This document shows positions 16,943 to 25,089 of a stretch of 63,023 bases of DNA, one piece after another (position 1 is the stretch's first letter; the number at the start of each line of letters is the position of its first letter). Below the pieces are notes generated by a model that saw nothing but the letters and a program-made list of their open reading frames with translations, ran no database searches and was not told the DNA's origin. The position numbers and the translations under genes were made by a program. Source of the stretch: Opitutales bacterium (GTDB lineage: Bacteria; Verrucomicrobiota; Verrucomicrobiia; Opitutales; Opitutaceae); the NCBI GenBank assembly GCA_018700525.1, contig JABITN010000062.1:1-63023 (forward strand). Direction: 5' to 3'.

Positions 16943-18712
16943 ATGCAATTCTGGAGCCAGACATATATCCCAACTTTGAAGGAAAGCCCCGCGGAAGCGG
17001 AAATCGAGTCGCACAAACTGTTGCTACGGGCGGGCTTAGTACGTCGCGTGGGAGGCGGCCTGTACGCTTTTTTGCCTTTGGGGAAAAGGGTGTTGGATAA
17101 TGTGACGGAAATCTGTCGCGAGGAAATGAATCGCGGGCAGGCGATTGAGCTTTTGATGCCTGCGGTGATCCCTACAGAGCAGTGGAAGGAAGGTCCCCGT
17201 TGGAATGCTGTGCGCGAGGTGATGTTTCAGGTCATTAGTGCGGGCAAGGATGCGAAAGTTCCGGAAGAGCCTCAGTATGTGCTCGGGCCGACGCACGAAG
17301 AAGTGATCACGCCATTGATCGGTTCCGAGATCTCGAGCTATCGGGATATGGGAAAAACATTTTATCAAATCCAGACGAAGTTTCGCAACGAGATCCGCCC
17401 CCGCTATGGGTTGATGCGGGCACGGGAGTTCATCATGAAGGATGGCTATAGCTTCGACGCGAATGACGAAGATGCGGAGGCGACTTACCATCGAATCGCG
17501 AAAGCTTATGATAGGTTTTTCGCTCGTTGCGGATTGGACTTCATTTCGGTCGAAGCGGATGCCGGTATAATGGGAGGCGCTTTTTCGCATGAGTACATGG
17601 TCCCTGCGGAAGTGGGCGATGACGATGTGGTTTATTGCCAGGAATGCGGCTATTCTGCCAACGTAGAGAAAGCAACGAGCGGATTGGTCCCGAGAGATAT
17701 AGTCGACGCGGAGCCTATTGGGGAATTGGAGAAATTCGAAACTCCTGGCGCGAAGACCATTGAGAAGCTCGCTCAAGAGCCGTACAATATCCCAGCGGAT
17801 GCGCAGTTCAAGACTTTGCTGTTCGTGGGCGACGAAAAGCTTTTCGTGGTTGTGGTGCGTGGTTGCGATCAAGTGGAAGAAGCGAAGTTGAGCTCACTCG
17901 GCTATCAATTGATCCGTCCTGCGACGGTGGACGAAATTTTCGAAGCGATGGGCGCTTACCCTGGAAGTCTTGGAGCGATTAAGGGAACGTTAAAGGATCG
18001 TTCCAAGCTCGATGGCATCTATGGCGATGAGGCGCTTCGTTTGATCGGCAATGGTGTAACGGGAGCGAACGAGAAAGCGATGCACGTGAAAAACGTGAAC
18101 GTTAGGCGCGATCTCGATCTCGATCGTTTTGGAGATTTTCGGAAGGTTCAGGAAGGCGAACCATGTCCGAAGAGTGGCCAGCCACTGAAGATTGCCCGCG
18201 CAATCGAAGTCGGACATATCTTTAAGTTGGGCACGAAGTTCAGCGAGAACGAAAAGTTCGGCGCAATGTTCGATGACGCGGATAATAAGAGCCAAGCTGC
18301 AGTTATGGGCTGTTATGGTATTGGGATATCGCGCACATTGCAGGCGATAATCGAGCAGTCGCACGACAAGTGGGGGATCAAGTGGCCGTGGTCTGTTGCT
18401 CCTTACCAGGTAGTGATCACGCTTTTAGACCCAGATTTGGAAGAAGCGGCGACGCTGGCTAATACGATTGGCGTGGCCGCGGAAGCGGCAGGCGCTAGCG
18501 TGTTGGTGGATGATCGCGCAGAACGTCCGGGAGTGAAGTTTAAGGATGCGGATTTAATTGGCATCCCACTGCGTATCACTATTGGCGGTCGCGGTTTGAA
18601 GAATGGTGTGATTGAATTGAAATGGCGCGATGAAGACGACAAACAAGAAGTCGCGATCGCTAAAGCAACTTCGATTATTGCTTCTGCAATACGCGAAAAG
18701 GCGTCGAATTAA
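16943..18712 (+). CDS. proS: Prolyl-tRNA synthetase (bacterial type with editing domain)
   Basis: This 589-residue class II aminoacyl-tRNA synthetase charges tRNA-Pro in the cytoplasm. The start ATG at 16943 follows an AGGA 8 bases upstream. Motif 2 region 'IQTKFRNEIRPRYGLMRARE' (about residues 140-160), the INS editing domain (about 225-385) and motif 3 'AVMGCYGIGISRT' are visible, with an anticodon-binding domain at the end. Length matches the ProS type with an inserted editing domain. It is the first gene of an operon with clpS (3 bp gap), a DUF2017-like gene and a membrane protein gene. Confidence 0.96.
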   Translation: MQFWSQTYIPTLKESPAEAEIESHKLLLRAGLVRRVGGGLYAFLPLGKRVLDNVTEICREEMNRGQAIELLMPAVIPTEQWKEGPRWNAVREVMFQVISAGKDAKVPEEPQYVLGPTHEEVITPLIGSEISSYRDMGKTFYQIQTKFRNEIRPRYGLMRAREFIMKDGYSFDANDEDAEATYHRIAKAYDRFFARCGLDFISVEADAGIMGGAFSHEYMVPAEVGDDDVVYCQECGYSANVEKATSGLVPRDIVDAEPIGELEKFETPGAKTIEKLAQEPYNIPADAQFKTLLFVGDEKLFVVVVRGCDQVEEAKLSSLGYQLIRPATVDEIFEAMGAYPGSLGAIKGTLKDRSKLDGIYGDEALRLIGNGVTGANEKAMHVKNVNVRRDLDLDRFGDFRKVQEGEPCPKSGQPLKIARAIEVGHIFKLGTKFSENEKFGAMFDDADNKSQAAVMGCYGIGISRTLQAIIEQSHDKWGIKWPWSVAPYQVVITLLDPDLEEAATLANTIGVAAEAAGASVLVDDRAERPGVKFKDADLIGIPLRITIGGRGLKNGVIELKWRDEDDKQEVAIAKATSIIASAIREKASN

Positions 18713-18715
18713 TTA

Positions 18716-19021
18716 ATGGTATCATTTATTGGAGGAGGATCGTCATCGCCGGAAACGGTACTTGATGAAGCAACGGAGCTTTCGGGCTTATGGAGCGTCA
18801 TTGTGCTCAATGATCCGGTCAATCTCATGTCCTACGTTTCGATGGTATTTAAACGCGTATTGGGCATGAACTCAGCCAAAGCGGAAAAGCATATGCGAGA
18901 GGTTCATGAACTCGGCCGATCGGTGGTTTGGATCGGAGAGCGCGAGAAGGCGGAAACCTATTTGTATCAGTTGCAAGAGTGGCATTTAAACGCGATTTTA
19001 GAGAAGAATGAATCGACTTGA
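18716..19021 (+). CDS. clpS: ClpS adaptor protein
   Basis: This 101-residue protein delivers N-degron substrates to the ClpA/ClpC chaperone of the Clp protease. The core 'WSVIVLNDPVNLMSYVSMVF' is the ClpS signature (ND motif), followed by 'AEKHMREVHELGRSVVWIG' with the conserved HxxG segment. The start ATG lies 3 bp after the proS stop. The 3' end overlaps the next gene by 14 bp, so the two are translationally coupled. ClpS followed by a DUF2017-like protein is a pairing also known from actinobacteria. Confidence 0.93.
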   Translation: MVSFIGGGSSSPETVLDEATELSGLWSVIVLNDPVNLMSYVSMVFKRVLGMNSAKAEKHMREVHELGRSVVWIGEREKAETYLYQLQEWHLNAILEKNEST

Positions 19022-19454
19022 ATTTAGATTGGATATCCAGTCCGTTCTGCCGCTGCTAGAGCATGTCAAACCGCTTATGAAGGATCTGGCAAATGAGTTG
19101 GCTACGCCGAATGCTCCGCCGGATGAAGACGAGCTGATGTCGGATTTCTGGTCCAAGGATCTATTGACTTCCCAGCGCAAAGATATCGCGTCGATTGCCG
19201 AACTATTCGACGACGAATTTTTGAATACAGGTAGCGCTACGGTTGAGGAAGAAGATGCGGATCTTGTATTGCGCGGTTGCTCGGCAATGCGGCTCAAGCT
19301 GCGGGAGCGGTCGCTTGAAGCGTTCTCGGATGAAGCTCTTGAAAACGGCGAGCTCGAAATCGGAGATTTCGATCAAGAACAGAGAATTGGATATGCGGCA
19401 TACGCCTTGTTTGCGAGTATGCAGGAATTAATCATTTCTCAACTTGAGTTATGA
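19008..19454 (+). CDS. DUF2017-like protein encoded with ClpS
   Basis: This acidic, helical 148-residue protein starts at the ATG at 19008 inside the clpS 3' end. The pattern 'LMSDFWSKDLLTSQRKDIAS' followed by a segment with 'LRERSLEAF' and a C-terminal 'GYAAYALFASMQELIISQL' resembles DUF2017 proteins that sit beside clpS in actinobacteria; the resemblance is by layout and helix pattern, not confirmed by alignment. A role as a regulator or partner of ClpS-dependent proteolysis is inference. It overlaps the next gene by 4 bp (ATGA). Confidence 0.7.
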   Translation: MNRLEFRLDIQSVLPLLEHVKPLMKDLANELATPNAPPDEDELMSDFWSKDLLTSQRKDIASIAELFDDEFLNTGSATVEEEDADLVLRGCSAMRLKLRERSLEAFSDEALENGELEIGDFDQEQRIGYAAYALFASMQELIISQLEL

Positions 19455-19966
19455 CGGATTCAGCGGAAACCCGATTGAGCTCATCGAGTTGCGCGGTTTG
19501 CGGTCGGTCGACTCAGGCGGGGTTCACGCGATGTTCGGTTAGCTGTGACCTCGCCTCCAAGATACCTTTGTGCGACGGAGGACCTTTACCTGCAAGTTGG
19601 CCATTGGGAGGGGCGTTGATTTCGGCGTTTATTCTCTTCAATCAGTTGATGTTTTGGAGCTTGTTTGAAGTGAAGCGATCGCAAGGGGAAGTTGAGTTGG
19701 CGGGACGATTCGATTTGGGGTCCATTATTGTCGGGGCGCTTTGGTTAATTGGAGCTCTGTGGGCTTGGGGAGTTAGTCAGCCGAAGCGAGTTGGGGATGC
19801 GGTGATAGCTTTTGCGGCCCTATTGGCTGTTTTAGGGCCAAGATTCGTTTTCGAAGAGCCGCTTACCATTTCATGTTTACTTTTCATAGCTAATTTCTTG
19901 ATAGCCTGTCGCTTGTATCGGGGAAGTTTGGTGCTATGGCAGTCGTCAAAAAAGAAGGAAAAGTAG
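19451..19966 (+). CDS. Membrane protein with N-terminal zinc-ribbon-like motif
   Basis: This 171-residue protein starts in the ATGA overlap with the previous gene. Residues 14-32 hold four cysteines spaced like a treble-clef or ribbon ('CAVCGRSTQAGFTRCSVSC'), likely binding zinc, then four transmembrane helices follow (about 55-72, 90-108, 116-130, 138-156) and a lysine-rich tail. I do not recognise the family. As the last gene of the proS-clpS operon it may link protein quality control to the membrane, but this is speculation. Confidence 0.7.
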   Translation: MTDSAETRLSSSSCAVCGRSTQAGFTRCSVSCDLASKIPLCDGGPLPASWPLGGALISAFILFNQLMFWSLFEVKRSQGEVELAGRFDLGSIIVGALWLIGALWAWGVSQPKRVGDAVIAFAALLAVLGPRFVFEEPLTISCLLFIANFLIACRLYRGSLVLWQSSKKKEK

Positions 19967-20285
19967 ATCAATCGAACCATTCCGATTGACCCTGGGGCTC
20001 GATGACATAGGGTTTGTTTCTCACGCGCCCTGTCGTGTTCGAGGCGTTGGCTTTAATAGCTCTTAGCCTACCTTCTTTTATGGGAGACGTGATGAATGGA
20101 GGATGCCCAGCCGTAAACCGGACTGCAGAATCTGTTTTGATGTCACCCACTTTAATATACACAGGACCAAGAGCCCTGTTGGCGTACGGCACTATGGTGG
20201 GGCGCGTGAAACTCTTCTATCGAAGATGCCTCGAAATCGTTTTAACGGTTGCCCCTGGTTGAAAGATACTGGTATAGAGATCGAT
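19967..20285. other. Spacer of about 320 bp, doubtful leftward frame
   Basis: A 74-codon leftward frame with a GTG start (20192 to 19968) reads smoothly ('GPVYIKVGDIKTDSAVRFTA') but has no recognised family, no ribosome-binding site and no partner; it may be a remnant. I see no RNA gene or terminator. Confidence 0.35.
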
Positions 20286-20627
20286 ATGGACCCGAAAATC
20301 TATCAATTCCTCCACGTTATTTCGATAATCCTCCTGTCAGGTTTCACATTCGCTATTGCGGCGAACCCGCAAAAGCACAAGAAAAAGCTTATGTCGGTTG
20401 TCACCGGCATTCTGGGTCTCGTCGCTCTGGTTGCGGGCGCTGGATTGATGTCGAAGTTGCATAATAACGATTGGGCTCAAGGCTGGGTTGTTGCAAAAAT
20501 GGCTTGTTGGCTGGTCGTAATGGGCTTGGGCGGAATGGCTTACAAGAAATCGAAGTCGTTTATTTTCACTGTGCTGATTGCTGCTGTAGGAATTGCGGTG
20601 TTCATGGTTTATTTTCGGCCTTTCTGA
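20286..20627 (+). CDS. SirB-like small membrane protein
   Basis: The ATG at 20286 gives a 113-residue protein with four transmembrane helices ('IYQFLHVISIILLSGFTFAI', 'GILGLVALVAGAGLM', 'GWVVAKMACWLVVMGLGGM', 'FIFTVLIAAVGIAVFMVYF'). The helix layout with an early His in helix 1 resembles the SirB/DUF420-type integral membrane proteins; the assignment is tentative. A longer frame from 20103 has no membrane features at its start and is not favoured. The TGA stop overlaps the ATG of the DNA polymerase gene by one base (TGATG), so the two are coupled, though a functional link is not obvious. Confidence 0.7.
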   Translation: MDPKIYQFLHVISIILLSGFTFAIAANPQKHKKKLMSVVTGILGLVALVAGAGLMSKLHNNDWAQGWVVAKMACWLVVMGLGGMAYKKSKSFIFTVLIAAVGIAVFMVYFRPF

Positions 20628-22825
20628 TGACCGAAAGTAGAGCTAGCCCTTCGCTTTGCGGAATTTGGATAAATCCTAAAGGGCAGGCTTTTCAGGCTTG
20701 GGAAGATGGAGAAGGGGCTCGTCGGGTTGAGGTTCTACCATTTTCCCCTTTTGTGTGGGCGAAGGATAGCTTGACCTATGGGGAACCCGAGAATGCGTCT
20801 GTCACGCAACTTTCGGGGTACGCGCCGTTTAACCGATTGATTCATTTTGACGAGGTAGATGCGCATTCGGCCTTCGTCAAAGAACACGGGCGTCATGGGT
20901 CAATCGATTGGATACGGCAGCTCGAACAGCAGTATTTACTTTCTAATGCATCACGTTTGTACGCGGATATGCCTTATTCGAAGCTTCGACGCATGCAGCT
21001 CGATATCGAAACGGCTTGTTCGGTGCCGGGCGGGTTTAGCGATTCGAAGCGTCCGGAGGATCGCGTGTTGGCGATTGGCATTCAATGCGGGGACAAGGTA
21101 GAGACTTTGACCTTAGCTGAGAGGACGGATGAAGCAGAGCGGAAGTTGTTGGAGCAGCTGAATGTTCGTTTCGAGGAATGGGATCCGGATACGGTTGAAG
21201 GTCATAACATTTTCAAATTCGATTTGGAGTATCTGCGTCGTAGGGCGAAGCGTTTGAAGGTTCCGGTGGCGTGGGGTCGCTTTGGACAGGTAGCGAAATT
21301 TCGGAACAGCCGGTTGAGAGTGGCGGAGCGCTGGATTGATTACACGCGCTGCGATATCCCTGGTCGCGCGGTTGTGGATACGTATTTGCTGATTCAGATC
21401 TACGATATCACGACTCGCGAACTCATGTCGTACGGGCTGAAGGATGTCGCTCGTTATATGGGCGTGACGCCAGCGGACGGCGGGGATCGCGTTTATATCG
21501 AAGGATCGAAGATTCAATACATGTTCGATGATGACCGTAAGCGTTTTCTCGGATATCTTCGAGATGATCTTCGAGAAACTGCGGGGGTTGCGGATCAATT
21601 ATTACCGACTTATTTCGAGCAGACGAAAGCGTTTCCGACTACGCTCCAAGAAGCTTGTCTACGCGGGACGGCAGGCAAGGTAGATCTCGTTTTTCAGGAA
21701 AAGTATTATCACTTGAAATCGTCTTGTCCGATGCCGGGCGAAGTTCGCTCTTTTGCAGGAGGCTACACGGCGAGCTTTAAGGAAGGCGTTTTCAAGAATG
21801 TGCTTCATTTCGATGTGGCATCGCTTTATCCGAGTTTGCTGTTGATGATCGGGCGGAACCCGAAGAAGGATACCGAAGGCGTATTTATTCCGATGTTGGA
21901 ACAACTTAGGGAGTATCGATTTAAGTTCAAGAAACTAGCTCGAGAAACGGATGATCCTGTATTGGCATCCGAATACAATGCTCGTCAGACCAGTTTCAAG
22001 ATTCTCATCAATTCTTTCTATGGCTATTTGGGCTTTGCGGGCGCTCGGTTTGGCGATTCGGAACTAGCTGCTGAAACAACAGCGAAAGGGCGCGAAATTT
22101 TGAAGTCGCTGATTTCGTTTTTCGATGAAGAAGGTTGTGAGCCGTTAGAAGCGGACACGGATGGAATCTACGTATCTGCTCACGGGTATTTCGATGATGC
22201 GGAATCATTACTTGCCAAGGCTCAGCGCATATTGCCCGAAGGAATTGAGTTGGAGTACGATGGGCGCTACGAAACGATGTTCTGCTACAAGGCCAAAAAC
22301 TATGCTTTGTACGATGGCGGAAAAGTTGTGATACGCGGATCGGCAATGCGATCCCGTGGTATTGAGCCGTTTCTAAAGGAACTCACGCAAACCTTGATCC
22401 ATTTTCTATTGGGGGCTTCTAAAGAAGATCCAAATGCTGCGGCTCGGGAAATCGAGTCGAAGATTAAGGCTGGCGAATTCGATGTGCGCCGATTAGCAAA
22501 ATCCGAAATTCTTAGTCAGAACCCGGAAGCTTACCGCAAGAAAATCGAGACTGGCGGAAAGCCGCGACGCGCTTCGGCGGAAGTGGCATTGATGTTGGGA
22601 GATCAGGCTCGAATGGGCGATCGGATATCGTATTTTATATCGCCTAAGGAAAAAGGAAAGACCGCGGATTGGCAGCGAGCGCTACCTGTGGAGCGATTTG
22701 ACAAGGAGCGTTTGCCTTATGATCCGAGCTATTATGTTAAGAAGTTAAATGATTGGCGAAAGCGTTACGCGCCGTTCTCTCCTGAGCTTGCGGAAGATCC
22801 TGACCAAGGAACGTTGTTTGGCTAG
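20627..22825 (+). CDS. polB: Family B DNA polymerase (Pol II-like)
   Basis: This 732-residue DNA-dependent DNA polymerase has a 3'-5' exonuclease domain. The start ATG at 20627 overlaps the previous stop. Exonuclease motifs 'MQLDIETAC' and 'VEGHNIFKFDL' come first; polymerase motif A is 'HFDVASLYPSLL', motif B 'FKILINSFYGYLG' and motif C 'EADTDGIYV', all with their catalytic Asp residues intact. It is somewhat shorter than E. coli Pol II. Such enzymes act in repair or damage bypass. The 3' end overlaps the convergent oxidoreductase-methyltransferase gene by 4 bp. Confidence 0.93.
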   Translation: MTESRASPSLCGIWINPKGQAFQAWEDGEGARRVEVLPFSPFVWAKDSLTYGEPENASVTQLSGYAPFNRLIHFDEVDAHSAFVKEHGRHGSIDWIRQLEQQYLLSNASRLYADMPYSKLRRMQLDIETACSVPGGFSDSKRPEDRVLAIGIQCGDKVETLTLAERTDEAERKLLEQLNVRFEEWDPDTVEGHNIFKFDLEYLRRRAKRLKVPVAWGRFGQVAKFRNSRLRVAERWIDYTRCDIPGRAVVDTYLLIQIYDITTRELMSYGLKDVARYMGVTPADGGDRVYIEGSKIQYMFDDDRKRFLGYLRDDLRETAGVADQLLPTYFEQTKAFPTTLQEACLRGTAGKVDLVFQEKYYHLKSSCPMPGEVRSFAGGYTASFKEGVFKNVLHFDVASLYPSLLLMIGRNPKKDTEGVFIPMLEQLREYRFKFKKLARETDDPVLASEYNARQTSFKILINSFYGYLGFAGARFGDSELAAETTAKGREILKSLISFFDEEGCEPLEADTDGIYVSAHGYFDDAESLLAKAQRILPEGIELEYDGRYETMFCYKAKNYALYDGGKVVIRGSAMRSRGIEPFLKELTQTLIHFLLGASKEDPNAAAREIESKIKAGEFDVRRLAKSEILSQNPEAYRKKIETGGKPRRASAEVALMLGDQARMGDRISYFISPKEKGKTADWQRALPVERFDKERLPYDPSYYVKKLNDWRKRYAPFSPELAEDPDQGTLFG

Positions 22826-24465
22826 CGTTTGAAAATGAAAATCGGGTATGGAGATCGAGCGATACCCGTGGGGTGGCGTTCTATTTCGTGTCTGTAAAGT
22901 GTTGGGTCGAGTTTTTGGATCCATTTTAGAATGTCGGCGGTTTCGCTGTTTCCGCCTTCGTGTCCTGGATAAAGGACTACGCTTAGGATTCCATCAGGCC
23001 TTAGCCGGTCGAGACATTGATTAAGCGCGTCGATTGTCGTTTCGGGGCGAGTTATGAGGGATTGATCCCCTCCGGGGAGATAGCCTAGGTTGAATACTGC
23101 AGCAGCGATTGCCCTATCTTCAGGTAGGCGTTTTGAGAGGTTGGAATGAGAGTCGGCAATGAAATGAATAGGCGAGCTGCAGTTGGCCTCTTGTATTCGC
23201 TGTCGGGCGTTTTTAATTGCTTCTGTTTGTACGTCGAATGCAAATACGCACCCGTTTTCGCCGGTTCGCTGAGCGAGCCAGAGGGTGTCATGGCCATTGC
23301 CGGCAGTAGCGTCGATTGCTGAGTCGCCTGGTTTTAGAATTTTCAGTACACGTTCTTGAGCGATTCTGACTGCAATCCAGCGTTTTGGGGCTGCTTGAGT
23401 GGATTTAATGAATCTTGAAGGAAGGACGTCTGGGTGAAGGGTCTTGTCATTCCAAATGAAATCGTGAAGCGTTTGGGCGAAGTAGGGCGTTTGGTTGGCT
23501 CCTTTGCTGCCGAATCCGTTGAATGATAGGATGCGTGGGTTCTCGGGGGATGGTCCTACGACCGGTTTCGCTCCGGCTGTGGCCGGGCGAATGCCGGCTC
23601 CGATGGACGACCATTTCCAGCGGTCGCCAAGCATGCGTTCGAGAAAAGCTTCGAGTTCGGCTATTCCTTTGGGATCGGCTATTTCGTCGATCTGGTCCCA
23701 ATTATAAGTAGCCCCTACGCTGATCGTTTGATCGTGTCGCGGCAGTAGGAAGTACTTTTTGATGATGGCCGTATCTCCTAATTGAATATCGGAATCGATG
23801 GTTCCTATAATCCCTTTTGCAGGTTTATAGGGGACGAAGGAAAACCATGGGTTGGTGGTTGCTAGATGCCCTTCGCAAAATATTGCGTAGTGAGCGGATC
23901 GATTTTTCCAGGTTACTTGGCCCTGGGTGGCTTCGATTTCGGCGTACTCGAATTCAGATTCTATAAGGGCTTCTTGCGAAGCAAGCGTAGATCGGATAGC
24001 GTTAACGAGATTGGGTATATCGAGGTAACCAGAGCCGTTGACGGCGAATCCCTCTTCGTTGGAGATGTCGATCTCCTGGGGTACTTTCAAGGAAGCGAGA
24101 GGAGCTGACCACGGTTGGTACTTGGCTTGATCTTTCCGTTTTTGCCATTGTTTTCGTTCGTCCGGACTGGCAAACAAGCGAGCAATTGAGCGAGGGTGAT
24201 AAAACTGAACCTGATGGCTCTCTTCAAGCGATCGGTAGAAATTCGTCGCGAATGGAATGAGCGTATTGGCTTTCCAAATGAGGTTGAGTCTGCGGCCACC
24301 GATGGGATTGATCAATCCGGCGGCGACCTGGGAGCATCGCGATTTTCCTGGAAAATCGATGACGAGAGGACGTTTACCTTGTTGTGAAAAGGTGTGGGCA
24401 AGGACGGAACCGGCGAGTCCGCCACCGAAAATGAAGCAATCGTATTTGCGAGCTGTGCTTGCCAT
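22822..24465 (-). CDS. Fusion: MnmC-type FAD oxidoreductase + MnmM-type tRNA methyltransferase
   Basis: This is a 547-residue two-domain protein with an ATG start at 24463-24465. Residues 1-355 are a DAO/ThiO-family FAD oxidoreductase ('FIFGGGLAGSVLA' dinucleotide motif, 'QVAAGLINPIGGRRLNLIW', 'GAGIRPATAGAKPVVGPSPE'). Residues 362-547 are an MnmM (formerly YtqB, rRNA_methylase family) SAM methyltransferase with 'IDATAGNGHDTLWLA' (385-394 core), 'VFNLGYLPGGD' and 'VVLYPGHEGG'. In MnmC the order is methyltransferase then oxidoreductase. The inferred role is cmnm5(s2)U34 to nm5(s2)U34, then methylation to mnm5(s2)U34, in tRNA wobble position 34. queG, another position-34 enzyme, lies 600 bp away on the other strand. 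Domain calls are solid; the reaction is inferred. Confidence 0.85.
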   Translation of the reverse strand: MASTARKYDCFIFGGGLAGSVLAHTFSQQGKRPLVIDFPGKSRCSQVAAGLINPIGGRRLNLIWKANTLIPFATNFYRSLEESHQVQFYHPRSIARLFASPDERKQWQKRKDQAKYQPWSAPLASLKVPQEIDISNEEGFAVNGSGYLDIPNLVNAIRSTLASQEALIESEFEYAEIEATQGQVTWKNRSAHYAIFCEGHLATTNPWFSFVPYKPAKGIIGTIDSDIQLGDTAIIKKYFLLPRHDQTISVGATYNWDQIDEIADPKGIAELEAFLERMLGDRWKWSSIGAGIRPATAGAKPVVGPSPENPRILSFNGFGSKGANQTPYFAQTLHDFIWNDKTLHPDVLPSRFIKSTQAAPKRWIAVRIAQERVLKILKPGDSAIDATAGNGHDTLWLAQRTGENGCVFAFDVQTEAIKNARQRIQEANCSSPIHFIADSHSNLSKRLPEDRAIAAAVFNLGYLPGGDQSLITRPETTIDALNQCLDRLRPDGILSVVLYPGHEGGNSETADILKWIQKLDPTLYRHEIERHPTGIARSPYPIFIFKR

Positions 24466-24543
24466 TGTGTAGGCGATCGAGAGAAAAGATAAAGAAAGGG
24501 ATTGTATGGAAGCAGGACTTTTTTGAAATGCTAGCGTAATCGA

Positions 24544-25089
24544 ATGACGGAACGATCAAAACAGTTGAAGCCCAATCTTTATTTGGTGGGATTTATGGGT
24601 ACAGGCAAGAGCGCTGTCGGTAGGTCGGTGGCAAGTCGTTTGGGGTTTGCGTTTATCGATAGCGATCACGCGATCGAAGAAGCGGATGGACGATCGATTA
24701 AGGAAATCTTCGATTCCGAGGGTGAGGTGGCGTTTCGGAAATTGGAACGTAAGTTTATTGATGAAGGTCACGCGAATGAGTGTTGCGTTATTTCTTGTGG
24801 GGGTGGTCTGATCGCGCAGCCGGGTATGCTGAAACGGCTGCGAGCGAAGGGGCCGGTTGTGTGCTTGCTCGCTTCTCCAGAAACGATTTTCGAGCGCGTA
24901 AAAGGAAACGAGAAACGACCTTTGCTGAACGTTCAGGATCCGTTGGCTCGGATTCGGGAATTGTTAGGAGAGCGCGAACCGATTTACAAGAAGGCAGGAA
25001 CGGAAGTATTGACTGATGGGCGCACGATTTCGGATGTAGCGTCGCATGTTTGCCGCGTTTATCGATCGGACGCACGCTCTTGGAAATGA
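24544..25089 (+). CDS. aroK: Shikimate kinase
   Basis: This 181-residue ATP-dependent kinase phosphorylates shikimate in the chorismate pathway. The Walker A loop is 'GFMGTGKSAVGR' (residues about 17-28), the shikimate-binding region 'FIDSDHAIEE' follows, then 'GEVAFRKLE' and the glycine-rich 'VISCGGG', and the lid arginine in 'NEKRPLL'. Length is typical. It is divergent from the oxidoreductase-methyltransferase gene (78 bp apart) and overlaps queG by 4 bp (ATGA), so the two are translationally coupled. Confidence 0.95.
   Translation: MTERSKQLKPNLYLVGFMGTGKSAVGRSVASRLGFAFIDSDHAIEEADGRSIKEIFDSEGEVAFRKLERKFIDEGHANECCVISCGGGLIAQPGMLKRLRAKGPVVCLLASPETIFERVKGNEKRPLLNVQDPLARIRELLGEREPIYKKAGTEVLTDGRTISDVASHVCRVYRSDARSWK

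Noticed and set aside
17036-17872. 278-codon frame antisense to proS
   Set aside because: It mirrors codon usage of proS; no motif and no start signal. Antisense shadow.
19968-20192. 74-codon leftward frame with GTG start
   Set aside because: The text reads smoothly but no family or partner is seen; kept only as a note in the spacer entry.
22822-24465. Plain annotation as MnmC
   Set aside because: Domain order is reversed and the methyltransferase half belongs to the MnmM/rRNA_methylase family rather than the MnmC methyltransferase family.
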